Shown here in pieces: positions 1 to 8,765 of a stretch of DNA of 58,027 nucleotides. Source of the DNA: Candidatus Mediterraneibacter surreyensis (lineage in GTDB: Bacteria > Bacillota > Clostridia > Lachnospirales > Lachnospiraceae); the NCBI GenBank assembly GCA_019118885.1, contig DWYB01000077.1:1-58027 (forward strand), read 5' to 3'. Both the position numbers and the translations under genes were made by a program. Positions within the stretch are counted from its first letter, which is position 1. Every line of letters starts with the position of its first letter. The notes under the pieces are model-generated. The model had not been told where the DNA came from and made no database searches. It worked only from the letters and a program-made list of their open reading frames with translations.

Positions 1-644
1 CGCATAAAACGTACCATATTTCTCGCCTGCATCTCTGCCTCCCTTTCTTCTGTCTCATGCTCGATCAGATAGAAGACCATATCAACCTGTAAATGAGAGA
101 ACCAGTGAATTGTATCTGCCGTAAATTCCGCTGCTTCCTCATTGCTGCTTTTATCTCCGATTTCCTTGCCGGTTCCCTCTCCGATTCCTTCCCGGAGCAG
201 AGCCGCCACTGCTTTTCCCTGGGCGTCGATCTTCCCGATCAGCCGGTCAAAGAACGCGGCCACCGCCGGGTGCTCCCTGTGGCTGAAAAGGATGGAACAG
301 ACCTTTTTATTCCGGTAATAATACCGCAGGAGCGCCAGAACTGCATTGACGTCCTCTTCCTCAGCTTCCGGATTCAGAAGCTCTCTGCCGGCAGACGCAC
401 GCTCCCTCTCGTAATGCTCTCCCATGACAGAATCAATATGATCTGTGACCGGCTTTATTACATTTTCAAAGAGATCGTCTTTGTCCTTAAAGGAAGCATA
501 CAGAGCTCCCGTTGTCACGCCTGCCTGGGTGCAGATCCTCCTGAGGGATGATTTCTCAAACCCGTATTCAGCAAATTCTTCTGTGGCCGCTTTTAAGAGA
601 GCCGCACTTGTCTCTTCCGGTATGTTTCCTGCTTTTCTTGACAT
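1..644 (-). CDS. TetR/AcrR family transcriptional regulator (C-terminus cut by window edge)
   Basis: The reading frame is open from an ATG at 644 to the window edge (214 codons, C-terminus missing). It starts MSRKAGNIPEETSAALLKAA and contains the TetR helix-turn-helix at about residues 25-55, with a GVTTGALYASFKDKDDLFE stretch typical of the recognition helix. The rest would be a helical ligand-binding domain, which says nothing clear about the inducer. It lies 82 bp downstream of cysK on the same strand but has its own strong promoter (TTGACA-N17-TATAAA) with a palindrome just downstream, so it is probably autorepressed. Its main target may lie outside the window. Confidence 0.85.
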   Translation of the reverse strand, partial: MSRKAGNIPEETSAALLKAATEEFAEYGFEKSSLRRICTQAGVTTGALYASFKDKDDLFENVIKPVTDHIDSVMGEHYERERASAGRELLNPEAEEEDVNAVLALLRYYYRNKKVCSILFSHREHPAVAAFFDRLIGKIDAQGKAVAALLREGIGEGTGKEIGDKSSNEEAAEFTADTIHWFSHLQVDMVFYLIEHETEEREAEMQARNMVRFM

Positions 645-671
645 TAGATCACCCCGCTGCGGACATCGTCG

Positions 672-720
672 TAAATAACGTCGTTATTTATTTTATACCG
701 GATCTGCTTCTTTTTGTCAA
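672..720 (-). promoter_or_regulatory. tetR promoter with 19-bp palindromic operator
   Basis: On the minus strand a TTGACA (720-715) is followed after 17 nt by TATAAA (697-692). Immediately downstream lies a perfect inverted repeat, TAAATAAC (672-679), a GTC spacer, then GTTATTTA (683-690). The repeat covers the expected transcription start of the TetR gene, which fits autorepression. The -35 begins seven bases after the cysK stop, and I see no terminator between the two genes. Confidence 0.75.
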
Positions 721-726
721 TACATC

Positions 727-1665
727 TTAATTGATTTCCGTAAACAGCGGCGTGGAGTAATACCGATCCCCCGAATCCGGCAGCAGCGCCACGATCATTT
801 TTCCTTTATTCTCAGGTCTTTGCGCCAGTTCAACAGCTGCGTGCAGTGCCGCCCCGGAGGATATTCCCGTCAGGATTCCTTCCTTTCGCGCCAGATGCCT
901 TGCTGCGGCAAATGCATCTTCGTCGGTCACCCTGATCACCTCGTCATACACAGACGTGTTCAAAGTCTCCGGTACAAACCCTGCGCCGATTCCCTGGATC
1001 TTATGCTTTCCTGCCTTTCCCTCAGAGAGAACCGGAGAGCCTTCCGGCTCTACAGCCACGATATTTATATCCGGGTTCTGTTCTTTTAAGTATTCTCCGA
1101 CTCCTGTGATTGTTCCTCCGGTTCCCACTCCTGCAACAAAGACATCAATTTTTCCATCCGTATCGCGCCAGATCTCCGGACCGGTAGCAGCTCTGTGCGC
1201 CGCCGGATTCGCAGGATTTTCAAACTGTCCGGGGATAAAGCTGTTCGGAATTTCTGCCGCCAGCTCCTCTGCTTTAGCAATGGCTCCTTTCATTCCCTTT
1301 GCTCCATCCGTCAGCACCAGCTCTGCACCGTACGCTTTTAAAATATTTCTGCGCTCCACACTCATAGTCTCCGGCATAGTCAGAATGATCCTGTATCCTT
1401 TCGCCGCAGCGATTGCCGCAAGCCCGATCCCTGTATTTCCGGATGTAGGCTCAATGATAACGGAACCTTCTTTTAATGCTCCCCGGCTTTCCGCGTCTTC
1501 GATCATCGCTTTCGCAATGCGGTCTTTTACACTTCCTCCCGGATTGAAATATTCAAGTTTAACAAGGACCGAAGCCTCCAGGTTCTGTTCACGCTCAATG
1601 TTTGTCACTTCCACCAGAGGGGTATTCCCAATAAGATCAAGTGTGCTTTTATAATAATTCGTCAT
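727..1665 (-). CDS. cysK: Cysteine synthase A (O-acetylserine sulfhydrylase)
   Basis: This 312-residue PLP enzyme makes L-cysteine from O-acetyl-L-serine and sulfide in the cytoplasm. The PLP lysine is K47 in NPGGSVKDR, and the substrate/phosphate loop SGNTG is at 75-79. A glycine-rich [10 protein letters not shown] loop follows further on. Length and motifs match the full-length family. It lies 65 bp downstream of the homocysteine-forming sulfhydrylase gene on the same strand, so the pair probably forms one sulfur-assimilation operon transcribed from upstream of 3035. I see no start problem. Confidence 0.93.
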   Translation of the reverse strand: MTNYYKSTLDLIGNTPLVEVTNIEREQNLEASVLVKLEYFNPGGSVKDRIAKAMIEDAESRGALKEGSVIIEPTSGNTGIGLAAIAAAKGYRIILTMPETMSVERRNILKAYGAELVLTDGAKGMKGAIAKAEELAAEIPNSFIPGQFENPANPAAHRAATGPEIWRDTDGKIDVFVAGVGTGGTITGVGEYLKEQNPDINIVAVEPEGSPVLSEGKAGKHKIQGIGAGFVPETLNTSVYDEVIRVTDEDAFAAARHLARKEGILTGISSGAALHAAVELAQRPENKGKMIVALLPDSGDRYYSTPLFTEIN

Positions 1666-1730
1666 CTTTTCTGTCTCCTTTCAAATAACAGCGGCAGTCT
1701 GTATGCAGGCTCCTGCCGCCTGAATCTGTA

Positions 1731-3035
1731 TTACTCTACTGCATCAAATGCTGTATCAAGCGCCGCGATCAGGTCGTCCGCCTTCTCGATTCCGATGGAC
1801 AGACGGATCGTATTCGGTTTGATTCCCTGCTCTTCCAGCTCCTGTGCCGTGCACTGGCTGTGAGTCGTTGTGGCCGGATGGATCACAAGAGATTTCACAT
1901 CTGCCACATTTGCCAGCAGTGAAAAGATCGGCAGATTATCGATAAATTTCTGTGCCGTCCCTGCGTCTCCTTTGATCTCAAATGTAAAGATAGAACCTCC
2001 GCCCTGTGGAAAATACTTCTCATACAGTGCATGGGTTGATTCGCTTTCAAGAGACGGGTGATGCACTGCCTCAACCAGAGGATGCGCTGCCAGATATTTT
2101 ACGATCTTCAGAGCATTTTCCACGTGGCGTTCTACCCGAAGAGAGAGTGTCTCCATCCCCTGCAGCAGAAAGAATGCGTGGAACGGGGAAAGGGTAGCTC
2201 CTGTATCACGAAGAAGCACGGCGCGTACATAGGTAACAAACGCCGCTGCCGGCGCCGCCTCTGTAAATGAGACTCCGTGATAACTGGGATTCGGCTCTGA
2301 GATCCACGGATATTTTCCCGAACCTTTCCAGTCAAATCTTCCGCTGTCAATGATCACTCCGCCCAGAGCCGTGCCATGTCCGCCGATAAACTTTGTCGCA
2401 GAGTGCACAACGATATCCGCTCCATGCTCGATCGGTCTCACCAGATACGGTGTGGCAAATGTAGAGTCCACAACAAGAGGAATCTTATGCCTGTGAGCAA
2501 TCTCTGCAAGAGTTTCCAGATCCGCCACATTGGAATTCGGATTTCCCAGCGTCTCTACAAAAATTGCTTTTGTATTTTCCTGAATCGCCCTTTCAAATGC
2601 GCCCTCTTCTTCCGGATCCACAAATGTTGCCGTGATCCCGCTTGTAAGCGGCAGCGTATGAGCCAGAAGATTGTAGGAGCCTCCATATATGGTCTTGGAA
2701 GCGACAATATGCTCTCCGGCTTTCGCCAACGCCTGAAACGTATAAGTAATGGCCGCTGCTCCCGAAGCTGTTGCAAGAGCTGCCGTGCCGCCCTCCAGAG
2801 CCGCGATCCTCTGTTCAAATGCATCTTCCGTGGGATTGGTCATTCTCCCGTATACGTTTCCCGAATCCTTCAGAGCGAAACGGTCCGCCGCATGCTGACA
2901 GTCATCAAACACATAGGATGTGGTCGCATAGATTGGAACCGCTCTTGCTCCTGTCGCCGGATCCGGCTGCTCCTGCCCGATATGTACCTGTTTTGTCTCA
3001 AAGCTCCAGTTCTGTGAATTTCTGATGTCTGTCAT
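1731..3035 (-). CDS. metY: O-acetylhomoserine aminocarboxypropyltransferase (sulfhydrylase)
   Basis: A 434-residue Cys/Met-metabolism PLP enzyme that makes L-homocysteine from O-acetyl-L-homoserine and sulfide. The PLP lysine is in [13 protein letters not shown], and the N-terminal [20 protein letters not shown] stretch is typical of this branch rather than of cystathionine synthases. I choose the ATG at 3035 because a GGAGGAG ribosome site lies eight bases upstream; an in-frame ATG at 3050 is possible but lacks a spaced site. It heads an apparent operon with cysK. Confidence 0.92.
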   Translation of the reverse strand: MTDIRNSQNWSFETKQVHIGQEQPDPATGARAVPIYATTSYVFDDCQHAADRFALKDSGNVYGRMTNPTEDAFEQRIAALEGGTAALATASGAAAITYTFQALAKAGEHIVASKTIYGGSYNLLAHTLPLTSGITATFVDPEEEGAFERAIQENTKAIFVETLGNPNSNVADLETLAEIAHRHKIPLVVDSTFATPYLVRPIEHGADIVVHSATKFIGGHGTALGGVIIDSGRFDWKGSGKYPWISEPNPSYHGVSFTEAAPAAAFVTYVRAVLLRDTGATLSPFHAFFLLQGMETLSLRVERHVENALKIVKYLAAHPLVEAVHHPSLESESTHALYEKYFPQGGGSIFTFEIKGDAGTAQKFIDNLPIFSLLANVADVKSLVIHPATTTHSQCTAQELEEQGIKPNTIRLSIGIEKADDLIAALDTAFDAVE

Positions 3036-3056
3036 GATGGTCTCCTCCATTTTCGT

Positions 3057-3092
3057 CCGATCGTATATTAAAACGATGATCGGTGTATTATA
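3057..3092 (-). promoter_or_regulatory. Putative metY -10 box and leader inverted repeat
   Basis: A TATAAT hexamer lies at 3092-3087 on the minus strand without a clear -35. Just downstream, CCGATC (3057-3062) and GATCGG (3078-3083) form an inverted repeat at the expected transcript start. It could be an operator or a small 5' hairpin. I do not see a SAM riboswitch or T-box in this short leader. Confidence 0.4.
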
Positions 3093-3149
3093 GTTCTTTT
3101 TGTTGCTGGATTCATCCTATCACAGTCTATGTTTTCCCGCTAATACGCA

Positions 3150-3187
3150 AAAAAAATACCCGGTTATAGGTTCATCCTATAACCAGG
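3150..3187 (-). terminator. Rho-independent terminator of the alarmone synthetase gene
   Basis: On the minus strand the arms GGTTATAGG and CCTATAACC (3176-3184 and 3162-3170) form a stem, extended by three further pairs including one G-U. A five-base loop separates them. The stem is followed by a run of eight T with one A (3158-3150). It begins 7 bp after the stop of the gene ending at 3194. Confidence 0.85.
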
Positions 3188-3193
3188 CTTTTC

Positions 3194-3940
3194 TTACATA
3201 AAATTGATATCTATTTTCTTGAGCTTTTCATACAGCGCTTCCACATCTGAGGGTTCTTCTTTGATATTGTCCATCTCCATCCGGATTTCCTGCATCGTCT
3301 CGTCCACATGTGCGATCTCATCAGCGCACTCTTTCAGGCGGGCAATCACTTTCTCTGCGTGCTCCACATTTTTCTTATACTTGATCTGATGTTCCAGACT
3401 TGCCCAGAAATCCATGGCGATAGTCCGGATCTGCACCTCCGCCTTCACTTCTTTCGTGGACTCTGCAAAAAAGATCGGGACGCTTACGATCAGATGAAGG
3501 CTGCGGTAACCGTTCGGTTTCGGGTTGCTGATATAGTCTTTTCGTCGGATCAGTGTAACGTCATCCTGCTTTGTCAGCGCATCTGCCAGGAGATAAATAT
3601 CATCGATATAGGAGCATATAACTCTTATCCCTGCAATATCGTTCAGGTTGTTCTCAATGTTCTCCCTTGTAGGCGATATTCCCATTCTCGCCATCTTCTC
3701 AAGGATGCTCGTCTGGCTCTTCAGTCGTGTCTCTATCGAGCTGATCGGATTTCTCTTGTATCTGACCTCGAATTCCGTGTCCAGCACTTCAAACTTTGTA
3801 TTGATCTCTTTGATCGCACAGGCATATCCCATCATAAGTTCTTTATAATCGAGGACGCCGTCCAGCAGATCCATTGCCTGCCCCATGATAAGATCTGTTC
3901 CAGTTCCTTCCGCAAGCTGAAGCCAGTTCTTTTTCTCCAT
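3194..3940 (-). CDS. Small alarmone synthetase, RelQ/YjbM-like (p)ppGpp synthetase
   Basis: A 248-residue protein with the RelA/SpoT nucleotidyltransferase domain, which transfers pyrophosphate from ATP to GDP or GTP. Visible motifs are the RVICSYIDDIYLLAD strand, the YISNPKPNGYRSLHL substrate loop and VQIRTIAMDFWASLEHQIKYKK. There is no HD hydrolase domain and no TGS/ACT region, so it is a single-domain synthetase, slightly longer than Bacillus RelQ. The ATG follows a GGAGGAAATA ribosome site. It ends in its own terminator and seems to be transcribed alone. Confidence 0.88.
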   Translation of the reverse strand: MEKKNWLQLAEGTGTDLIMGQAMDLLDGVLDYKELMMGYACAIKEINTKFEVLDTEFEVRYKRNPISSIETRLKSQTSILEKMARMGISPTRENIENNLNDIAGIRVICSYIDDIYLLADALTKQDDVTLIRRKDYISNPKPNGYRSLHLIVSVPIFFAESTKEVKAEVQIRTIAMDFWASLEHQIKYKKNVEHAEKVIARLKECADEIAHVDETMQEIRMEMDNIKEEPSDVEALYEKLKKIDINFM

Positions 3941-4058
3941 TATTTCCTCCGTTCCGGCAGCATATCCGCTGTCTGTTTGTTTCTGTACCCTGTTACTATT
4001 TTAGCGCACGAAACCGGAAGGCTCAATTAAATTACTCTAAAAAATTATTAAGTATCTG

Positions 4059-4829
4059 TCAGTCGTTATCTGTGTTGTGAAGAACTTTCAATATATAATT
4101 CACATCGTTCACCGACAACTGCCCCGGAGCCGAGGCATGCTTTGCCGCCCCGAATGTCAATGATGAGCCAAAGAATTCACCTGAAATTCTGCTGATGCTT
4201 CCAAGCCATCCCATAGACATCGAGATGACCGGTCTGTCCGCATATTTTTCCGTAAATTCATTGGTAGCTACAAGAAGCGTGAGCACATCTCCCGCACTGT
4301 GCGGCATGACCGCGATCTTCGGCACATCCGCGCCCCGTTCCTGCATGGAACGGAAACGCTCTACCAGAGTTTCCTTGTCCGGCGTTTTCTCAAAGTCGTG
4401 GCTTGACATGACTACATAAACGTCATTATCATGAGCACATTGAAGCAGCGTACTGCACACTTCCTCCCCCAGCATCATTTCCACGTCGACAAGATCGGCG
4501 TTTCCCGTGCCGATCACCTCCCGGTACAGCCTGATATAATCTTCTGACGAGATGTCTTTCTCTCCGCCTTCTTTCTTCGTCCGGCAGGTAAAGAGGATCG
4601 GGATTCTGCCCAGAAGTATCTTCAGTTCCTCGAGCGTCTCCTTTACCTTCTCTGTATCATCGATTCCTTCAAAGTGGTCCACACGCCACTCGACGATATC
4701 ACAGCAGACTGTCTTTACAACTGATACTTCCTCCCGTAATTCTGTCTCGTTTTTCCCTGTGATCGGGATGCAGATCTTCGGCTTTCCTGCTCCGAGAGTC
4801 ATATCCCTGATTTTTAATACTTTTGACAT
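4059..4829 (-). CDS. aroD: Type I 3-dehydroquinate dehydratase
   Basis: A 256-residue class I dehydroquinase, third step of the shikimate pathway (3-dehydroquinate to 3-dehydroshikimate) by a Schiff-base mechanism. The catalytic pair is visible: H144 in MSSHDF and the Schiff-base K171 in PKIAVMP. CDIVEWRVDHF and SMGWLGSISRI are also family-typical. The ATG at 4829 has an AAGGAGG site at the right distance; the longer frame start upstream lacks one. It stands alone, without other aro genes nearby, which is common for type I enzymes in this group. Confidence 0.93.
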   Translation of the reverse strand: MSKVLKIRDMTLGAGKPKICIPITGKNETELREEVSVVKTVCCDIVEWRVDHFEGIDDTEKVKETLEELKILLGRIPILFTCRTKKEGGEKDISSEDYIRLYREVIGTGNADLVDVEMMLGEEVCSTLLQCAHDNDVYVVMSSHDFEKTPDKETLVERFRSMQERGADVPKIAVMPHSAGDVLTLLVATNEFTEKYADRPVISMSMGWLGSISRISGEFFGSSLTFGAAKHASAPGQLSVNDVNYILKVLHNTDND

Positions 4830-5000
4830 ATTGTCCTCCTTGTATGTCAACTTCCGCTTTTCTCTCCTCAAAGAATTCTACCACATCAGGGTACACTGCG
4901 CCATTCTTTTCTCATCTTCTACAAGTAAGAGTCTCATATTCCCCCCTCTGCCTGATGAATTCTATTATACGGGCAAAGATTGAAAAATCATTGAATTCCA

Positions 5001-5029
5001 TAAAAAAGAACCCTTTTCAGGATTCTTTT
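5001..5029 (-). terminator. Terminator overlapping the end of the membrane protein gene
   Basis: On the minus strand AAAAGAATCC (5029-5020) pairs with GGGTTCTTTT (5013-5004) across a six-base loop, with one G-U pair, and runs into T residues. The left arm includes the last codons of the gene ending at 5017. Confidence 0.75.
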
Positions 5030-5886
5030 CTCTTAGAAGCGTAATAAATCATGCTGACTCCCAGTAACGCTATAAGGATACAGACCGCCAGTCCGGTGAT
5101 CCCGTTCATCCGGTTTGCGTCGATACTGCTTGTCCCCTGAAATGAGGCGAGCATCGTTGTCTGCAGCGTAAGCATGGATACCAGAGCGTCAGCCACTCCT
5201 ATGTTTCGTATGGTGATCAGGATCGGCGACTGCATCTTCCTTACTTTGACCATGTTGATCACAGCCATCGTTATCTTATAAAATGTATACGCCGCTATGG
5301 ATATCACCATAATTTCTGAATGTGTCTTTGCTGTTCCTTTGGCTATGGTCAGCAGGACGACTCCGCTCAGAGCCAGATTCAGCAACAGGAGCAGGATTCC
5401 GTCCGTCCGGATGACTGACAGTTCCCTCTTTCTGATCAGTTTCGGATTCTCCATGCGGGATGTTTTTCTCTCTGTATTCACCGCAAAGTAACGCATGATT
5501 CCCAGCAGACTGTAGTAGACAGCCATGGTGATGAACCATGCGGATTGATTCATAACACCGATCACGCCGTTATATACCGTATAGACTACATTGATCAGAA
5601 ATGTCGGCAGTGTTGTCAGGATTGTCCGGAAAGTATAATCCTCAAGGAAACGTGCCCCATACGAAGTCTTTTTTATCGTCAGGAGCAGTTTTTCTATGAT
5701 TCCTTTCCTCAAATCTCTGTATATACACATACAGGCTGCAACAAGCGAAGCAGCGGCAAGGACGTATACTATAATTCCTACAAACTGCGGGAGTATATTC
5801 TTCTGTGACTGTATGACGGCCAAAACGCAGGCCACTGCCGCCGCCAGATAAACAAGCAGATGATTTATTTCTTTCTTCTTCATCAT
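5017..5886 (-). CDS. Multi-pass membrane protein of unknown function
   Basis: A 289-residue protein with about eight hydrophobic segments, for example LLVYLAAAVACVLAVI near the N-terminus, FVGIIVYVLAAASLVAACM, GILLLLLNLALSGVVLL and ITGLAVCILIALLGVSMIYYA near the C-terminus. A charged loop (RDLRKGIIEKLLLTIKKTSYG) follows the first pair. No family motif, signal peptide or catalytic residue is recognisable. It stands alone and ends in its own terminator. The start at 5886 has no strong ribosome site; MKKKEINH one codon later is equally possible. Confidence 0.6.
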   Translation of the reverse strand: MMKKKEINHLLVYLAAAVACVLAVIQSQKNILPQFVGIIVYVLAAASLVAACMCIYRDLRKGIIEKLLLTIKKTSYGARFLEDYTFRTILTTLPTFLINVVYTVYNGVIGVMNQSAWFITMAVYYSLLGIMRYFAVNTERKTSRMENPKLIRKRELSVIRTDGILLLLLNLALSGVVLLTIAKGTAKTHSEIMVISIAAYTFYKITMAVINMVKVRKMQSPILITIRNIGVADALVSMLTLQTTMLASFQGTSSIDANRMNGITGLAVCILIALLGVSMIYYASKRKES

Positions 5887-5996
5887 TTCTAGGCAGCTGT
5901 TCGCTCATAGCCGCCTCTCCTTCCCCGTATTTTAATCTGATAAGGATTATAGCACATTTTCTCCATCATTTCAGAAACTTGCTGCAAATATCGGAA

Positions 5997-6025
5997 TTGC
6001 TTTTTCTTTCCGCTGCTGTTATACT
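5997..6025 (+). promoter_or_regulatory. Promoter of the methyltransferase gene
   Basis: TTGCTT (5997-6002) and TATACT (6020-6025) are separated by exactly 17 nt. The GTG start of the gene at 6106 follows with a GAGGAGG site at 6091-6097. Confidence 0.6.
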
Positions 6026-6105
6026 TTATATAGTTAGTTATTTCTAACCCTTTCAAATTTATCATCATACTACACGTCAACTGTTATTTTGAGGAGGTAA
6101 AATCT

Positions 6106-6903
6106 GTGAAACAAACAAAAGGCCAGACACCGGACTACGGGAACTGGGTTCCCGCCGCAATGATGAAGACGCTGGCAGTTCTGACCGCAGTCCTGCTGAT
6201 CGTCGAACTGCTTTTTCTCATTCTGCTCAAAAATGCTATCCTGAGCGTCATCGGGGGAATTCTGCTTGTGCTTGTTGCCTCATTCACTGTCTATATGCAG
6301 CGCTGCCGTGTCCTCTTTGATTTCCGCAGAGGCGGTCTTATGGGGAAAGTCCATCAGTATCTCGTAGACCACCTGGACTGGGACGGAAATGGAACGCTGC
6401 TGGACATCGGGTGCGGTGCAGGCGCTCTGACGATCCGCTGTGCCCGCCGTTTTTCCCAAGCCAGAATCACGGGAATGGACTACTGGGGTCCGGAGTGGAG
6501 TTATGCAAAAGAACAGTGCGAACAGAACGCCCGCCTGGAGCATGTTGCAGACAGACTCACCTTCTGCAAGGGCGACGCTGCCGCACTCGAATTTCCGGAC
6601 GGAGCCTTTGACGCTGCAGTCAGCAATTTTGTCTTCCACGAAGTACGCACCCAGCCCGATAAACGCAAAGTCGTCCGGGAGGCACTGCGTGTCGTTAAAA
6701 AAGGCGGTTCTTTTACCTTTCAGGATCTGTTCTCTCAGGAAAAACTGTATGGAAACATGGAAGAATTCATAAGGGAATTGAAAAAAGAAGGGATCGGGGA
6801 GATCCACTACATTCCCTTTGTAGAAAAGCAGGGATTCATCCCCGGATTTGTTCAGGCGCCCTGGATGCTACATGGAATCGGGCTGATTTACGGGAAAAAA
6901 TAA
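6106..6903 (+). CDS. Membrane-anchored SAM-dependent methyltransferase (class I)
   Basis: A 265-residue protein with two N-terminal transmembrane segments (about residues 22-42 and 46-63) followed by a Rossmann methyltransferase domain. The SAM-binding motif I is LLDIGCGAGALTIRCA, and the FPDGAFDAAVSNFVFHEV stretch is the usual motif near the substrate pocket. The substrate cannot be deduced. The start is GTG with a strong GAGGAGG site. Its promoter is 5997-6025, and it is followed by a long non-coding gap, so it is probably monocistronic. Confidence 0.8.
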   Translation: MKQTKGQTPDYGNWVPAAMMKTLAVLTAVLLIVELLFLILLKNAILSVIGGILLVLVASFTVYMQRCRVLFDFRRGGLMGKVHQYLVDHLDWDGNGTLLDIGCGAGALTIRCARRFSQARITGMDYWGPEWSYAKEQCEQNARLEHVADRLTFCKGDAAALEFPDGAFDAAVSNFVFHEVRTQPDKRKVVREALRVVKKGGSFTFQDLFSQEKLYGNMEEFIRELKKEGIGEIHYIPFVEKQGFIPGFVQAPWMLHGIGLIYGKK

Positions 6904-7110
6904 CAGCCTGGCACGTACCCTCTTTGCTGGGCACAGACATCCGTTCTGACCATAGCTCCAGTTCTGCCTTTACATTCCACACAGAAAATATGCTCCCATT
7001 CAGGCAGACAAGTAAAATAACATACGATGATCACGGTCTCCCTGGCACAGGTTTTCTATGACACGGTCAATCTCCACCTGGTTTTCCGGATTTGCCGCTG
7101 GGAAAGATGA
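6899..7110 (-). other. Possible decayed coding remnant in the gap before hipB
   Basis: The 365-bp gap between the methyltransferase and hipB holds no intact gene. On the minus strand one frame reads AANPENQVEIDRVIENLCQG and then hits a stop. A second frame immediately after reads EWEHIFCVECKGRTGAMVRT, with paired cysteines. Together they look like a frameshifted end of an older gene, but I do not recognise the family and chance is not excluded. Confidence 0.25.
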
Positions 7111-7121
7111 TAGTTCCTTTA

Positions 7122-7150
7122 TTGCAAAAAAGCTAAATTTAAAGTATACT
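7122..7150 (+). promoter_or_regulatory. hipBA promoter
   Basis: TTGCAA (7122-7127) and TATACT (7145-7150) are separated by 17 nt. The first palindromic operator begins 10 bp after the -10, so a bound repressor would block initiation or early elongation. Confidence 0.7.
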
Positions 7151-7160
7151 ATATCTAAAT

Positions 7161-7251
7161 TTAGCCGTTCGGCTAAGTTTTTCAAAAAAAGCAAAAAATA
7201 GAGCCGAACGGCTAAATTATTTATTATTTTAGAAAATCAAGCCGTTCGGCT
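7161..7251 (+). promoter_or_regulatory. Three palindromic operators in front of hipB
   Basis: The 12-bp core AGCCG-NN-CGGCT occurs three times, at 7163-7174, 7202-7213 and 7240-7251, with centres 39 and 38 bp apart. The first copy is extended to a 16-bp palindrome, TTAGCCGTTCGGCTAA. The central dinucleotide is TT, AA and TT. Position between promoter and hipB makes them the likely binding sites of the HipB-like repressor. Confidence 0.8.
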
Positions 7252-7267
7252 AAAAAAGGAAGTTAAA

Positions 7268-7480
7268 ATGAAAATAATTGATGCAAAATCACTTGGTAAA
7301 GCAATACGCGACCGCAGAAAAGAGCTCAACTATACTCAGACATATTTATCCGAATTCACGGGATTCAGTGTCAGCTTTATTTCTGACCTGGAACGTGGAA
7401 AACCTACGGTCGAATTAGAAAAAACGCTAGAAATCATTAATATACTCGGATTAGACATACTGATAGAAAAGCGAGGATAA
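7268..7480 (+). CDS. hipB: HipB-like antitoxin, XRE-family DNA-binding protein
   Basis: A 70-residue helix-turn-helix protein. The XRE domain covers almost the whole protein: LGKAIRDRRKELNYTQTYLS, then a FSVSFISDLERGKP recognition region. It is the size of the DNA-binding core of E. coli HipB. It lies one base upstream of hipA, so the pair is translationally close, and three palindromic sites sit in its leader. By analogy it neutralises HipA and represses the operon; the sequence itself shows only the DNA-binding fold and the gene order. Confidence 0.88.
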   Translation: MKIIDAKSLGKAIRDRRKELNYTQTYLSEFTGFSVSFISDLERGKPTVELEKTLEIINILGLDILIEKRG

Positions 7481-7481
7481 T

Positions 7482-8765
7482 ATGAATAATAAATTAACTG
7501 TATTTATAGAAATCAACGGGACAAGTATTTATGTCGGGGATATCATGGGGGATACTCCGGCAAGCGCGAGTTTCATGTATTCTACTGAATATATGTCAAA
7601 TCCGGAAAGCCGCCCCATTTCTATAAGTTTGCCACTAACCAGGGCATCCTTTTCTCCAGAACAGACAAAAACATTTTTTGACGGCCTCCTTCCGGAAGGT
7701 TTTACCCGGCGATGTGTAGCAAGTTGGATGCATGTAGATGAAAACGATTATTTGTCTATTCTTGCAGGTTTAGGGCATGAGTGTCTCGGAGCTATAAGGA
7801 TTGTCGCACAAAACAGTCCCTATCTTCCGCCTGAATATCGCAGACTTACAGACGCCGAAGTGAAAAATCTTGCCAGAGAAGGGGCTACAGAATCTGCACA
7901 GTTAATCACAAAATCCCATTTATCCCTTACCGGAGCTTCAGGAAAGGTCGGTCTATATTACGATGAAAAGAGCAACCAGTGGTATCTCCCCGTAGGTGAT
8001 GCACCAAGCACCCATATTGTAAAGCAAAGTCATGTGCGTTTACAGGAAATTGTAGCTAATGAACAGCTAAGTCTTCTCACTGCACGTAATTTAGGAATAG
8101 ATATACCTGAAAGTTTCATAGTAAATATAGGTGATTTTTCGGACGGTGATGTCCTGTTTGCGACCAGAAGATATGACCGCAAAATACATCCAGACGCCAG
8201 AATAATAAACGGACTTCCCGTTCCTTACCGGCTTCATCAGGAAGATTTTGCCCAGGCACTCGGTATTGCTTCAGCAAATAAATATGAGAAAGAGCATGAA
8301 AACTATCTTAATAGAATGTTTGAATTACTCCGGGCCTATTCAGCGGATCCAATGACAGATCAGCTAAAACTATGGGATATCTGTATTTACAACTATCTTA
8401 TCGGGAATACCGATAACCATATTAAAAATTTATCTTTATTATACAGCCCGGATTTAAAATCAATCCGGCTCGCCCCTGCCTATGATATCATCAGCACTGT
8501 AATCTATGAAAGCAGTACAGAAAATATGGCTCTGAGCATTGGCGGTATATATAAACTCAATAAAATAACAAGACAGTCATTTGAAGCGGAAGCAAAGCAC
8601 ATTGGATTAGGTACTAATCTGGCTATGAAACGATTTGATACAATGGTATCTCATTTTCATGAGGCGCTCAATAAAGCAGTGATTGACCTTGAACTTCAAG
8701 GATTTGTCCATGCGCATGACCTAAAAGAAAAAATCCTGTCCAGAGGAGGCATCAGCTATTTATAA
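7482..8765 (+). CDS. hipA: HipA-family serine/threonine kinase toxin
   Basis: A 427-residue full-length HipA-type kinase; in E. coli HipA phosphorylates glutamyl-tRNA synthetase. The N-terminal subdomain carries FFDGLLPEG (65-73) and the loop SLTGASGK (148-155) stands in place of the glycine-rich region. The ATP lysine is K181 in THIVKQ, the catalytic loop is GNTDNHIKN with D311 and N316, and the metal-binding APAYDIIS has D335. All key kinase residues are present, so it should be active. The gene is visibly richer in A and T than its neighbours, suggesting transfer. Its 3' end overlaps the converging LysR gene by 14 bp. Confidence 0.9.
   Translation: MNNKLTVFIEINGTSIYVGDIMGDTPASASFMYSTEYMSNPESRPISISLPLTRASFSPEQTKTFFDGLLPEGFTRRCVASWMHVDENDYLSILAGLGHECLGAIRIVAQNSPYLPPEYRRLTDAEVKNLAREGATESAQLITKSHLSLTGASGKVGLYYDEKSNQWYLPVGDAPSTHIVKQSHVRLQEIVANEQLSLLTARNLGIDIPESFIVNIGDFSDGDVLFATRRYDRKIHPDARIINGLPVPYRLHQEDFAQALGIASANKYEKEHENYLNRMFELLRAYSADPMTDQLKLWDICIYNYLIGNTDNHIKNLSLLYSPDLKSIRLAPAYDIISTVIYESSTENMALSIGGIYKLNKITRQSFEAEAKHIGLGTNLAMKRFDTMVSHFHEALNKAVIDLELQGFVHAHDLKEKILSRGGISYL

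Noticed and set aside
7000-7194. Minus-strand 64-codon frame upstream of hipB
   Set aside because: It would start inside the hipBA operator region without a ribosome site. Only its C-terminal half looks coding-like, so I list it as a possible remnant, not a gene.
7161-7251. Repeated palindromes as a mini CRISPR array
   Set aside because: Only three 12-bp cores, with spacers of 26-27 bp that belong to a promoter leader, no cas genes; they fit HipB operators.
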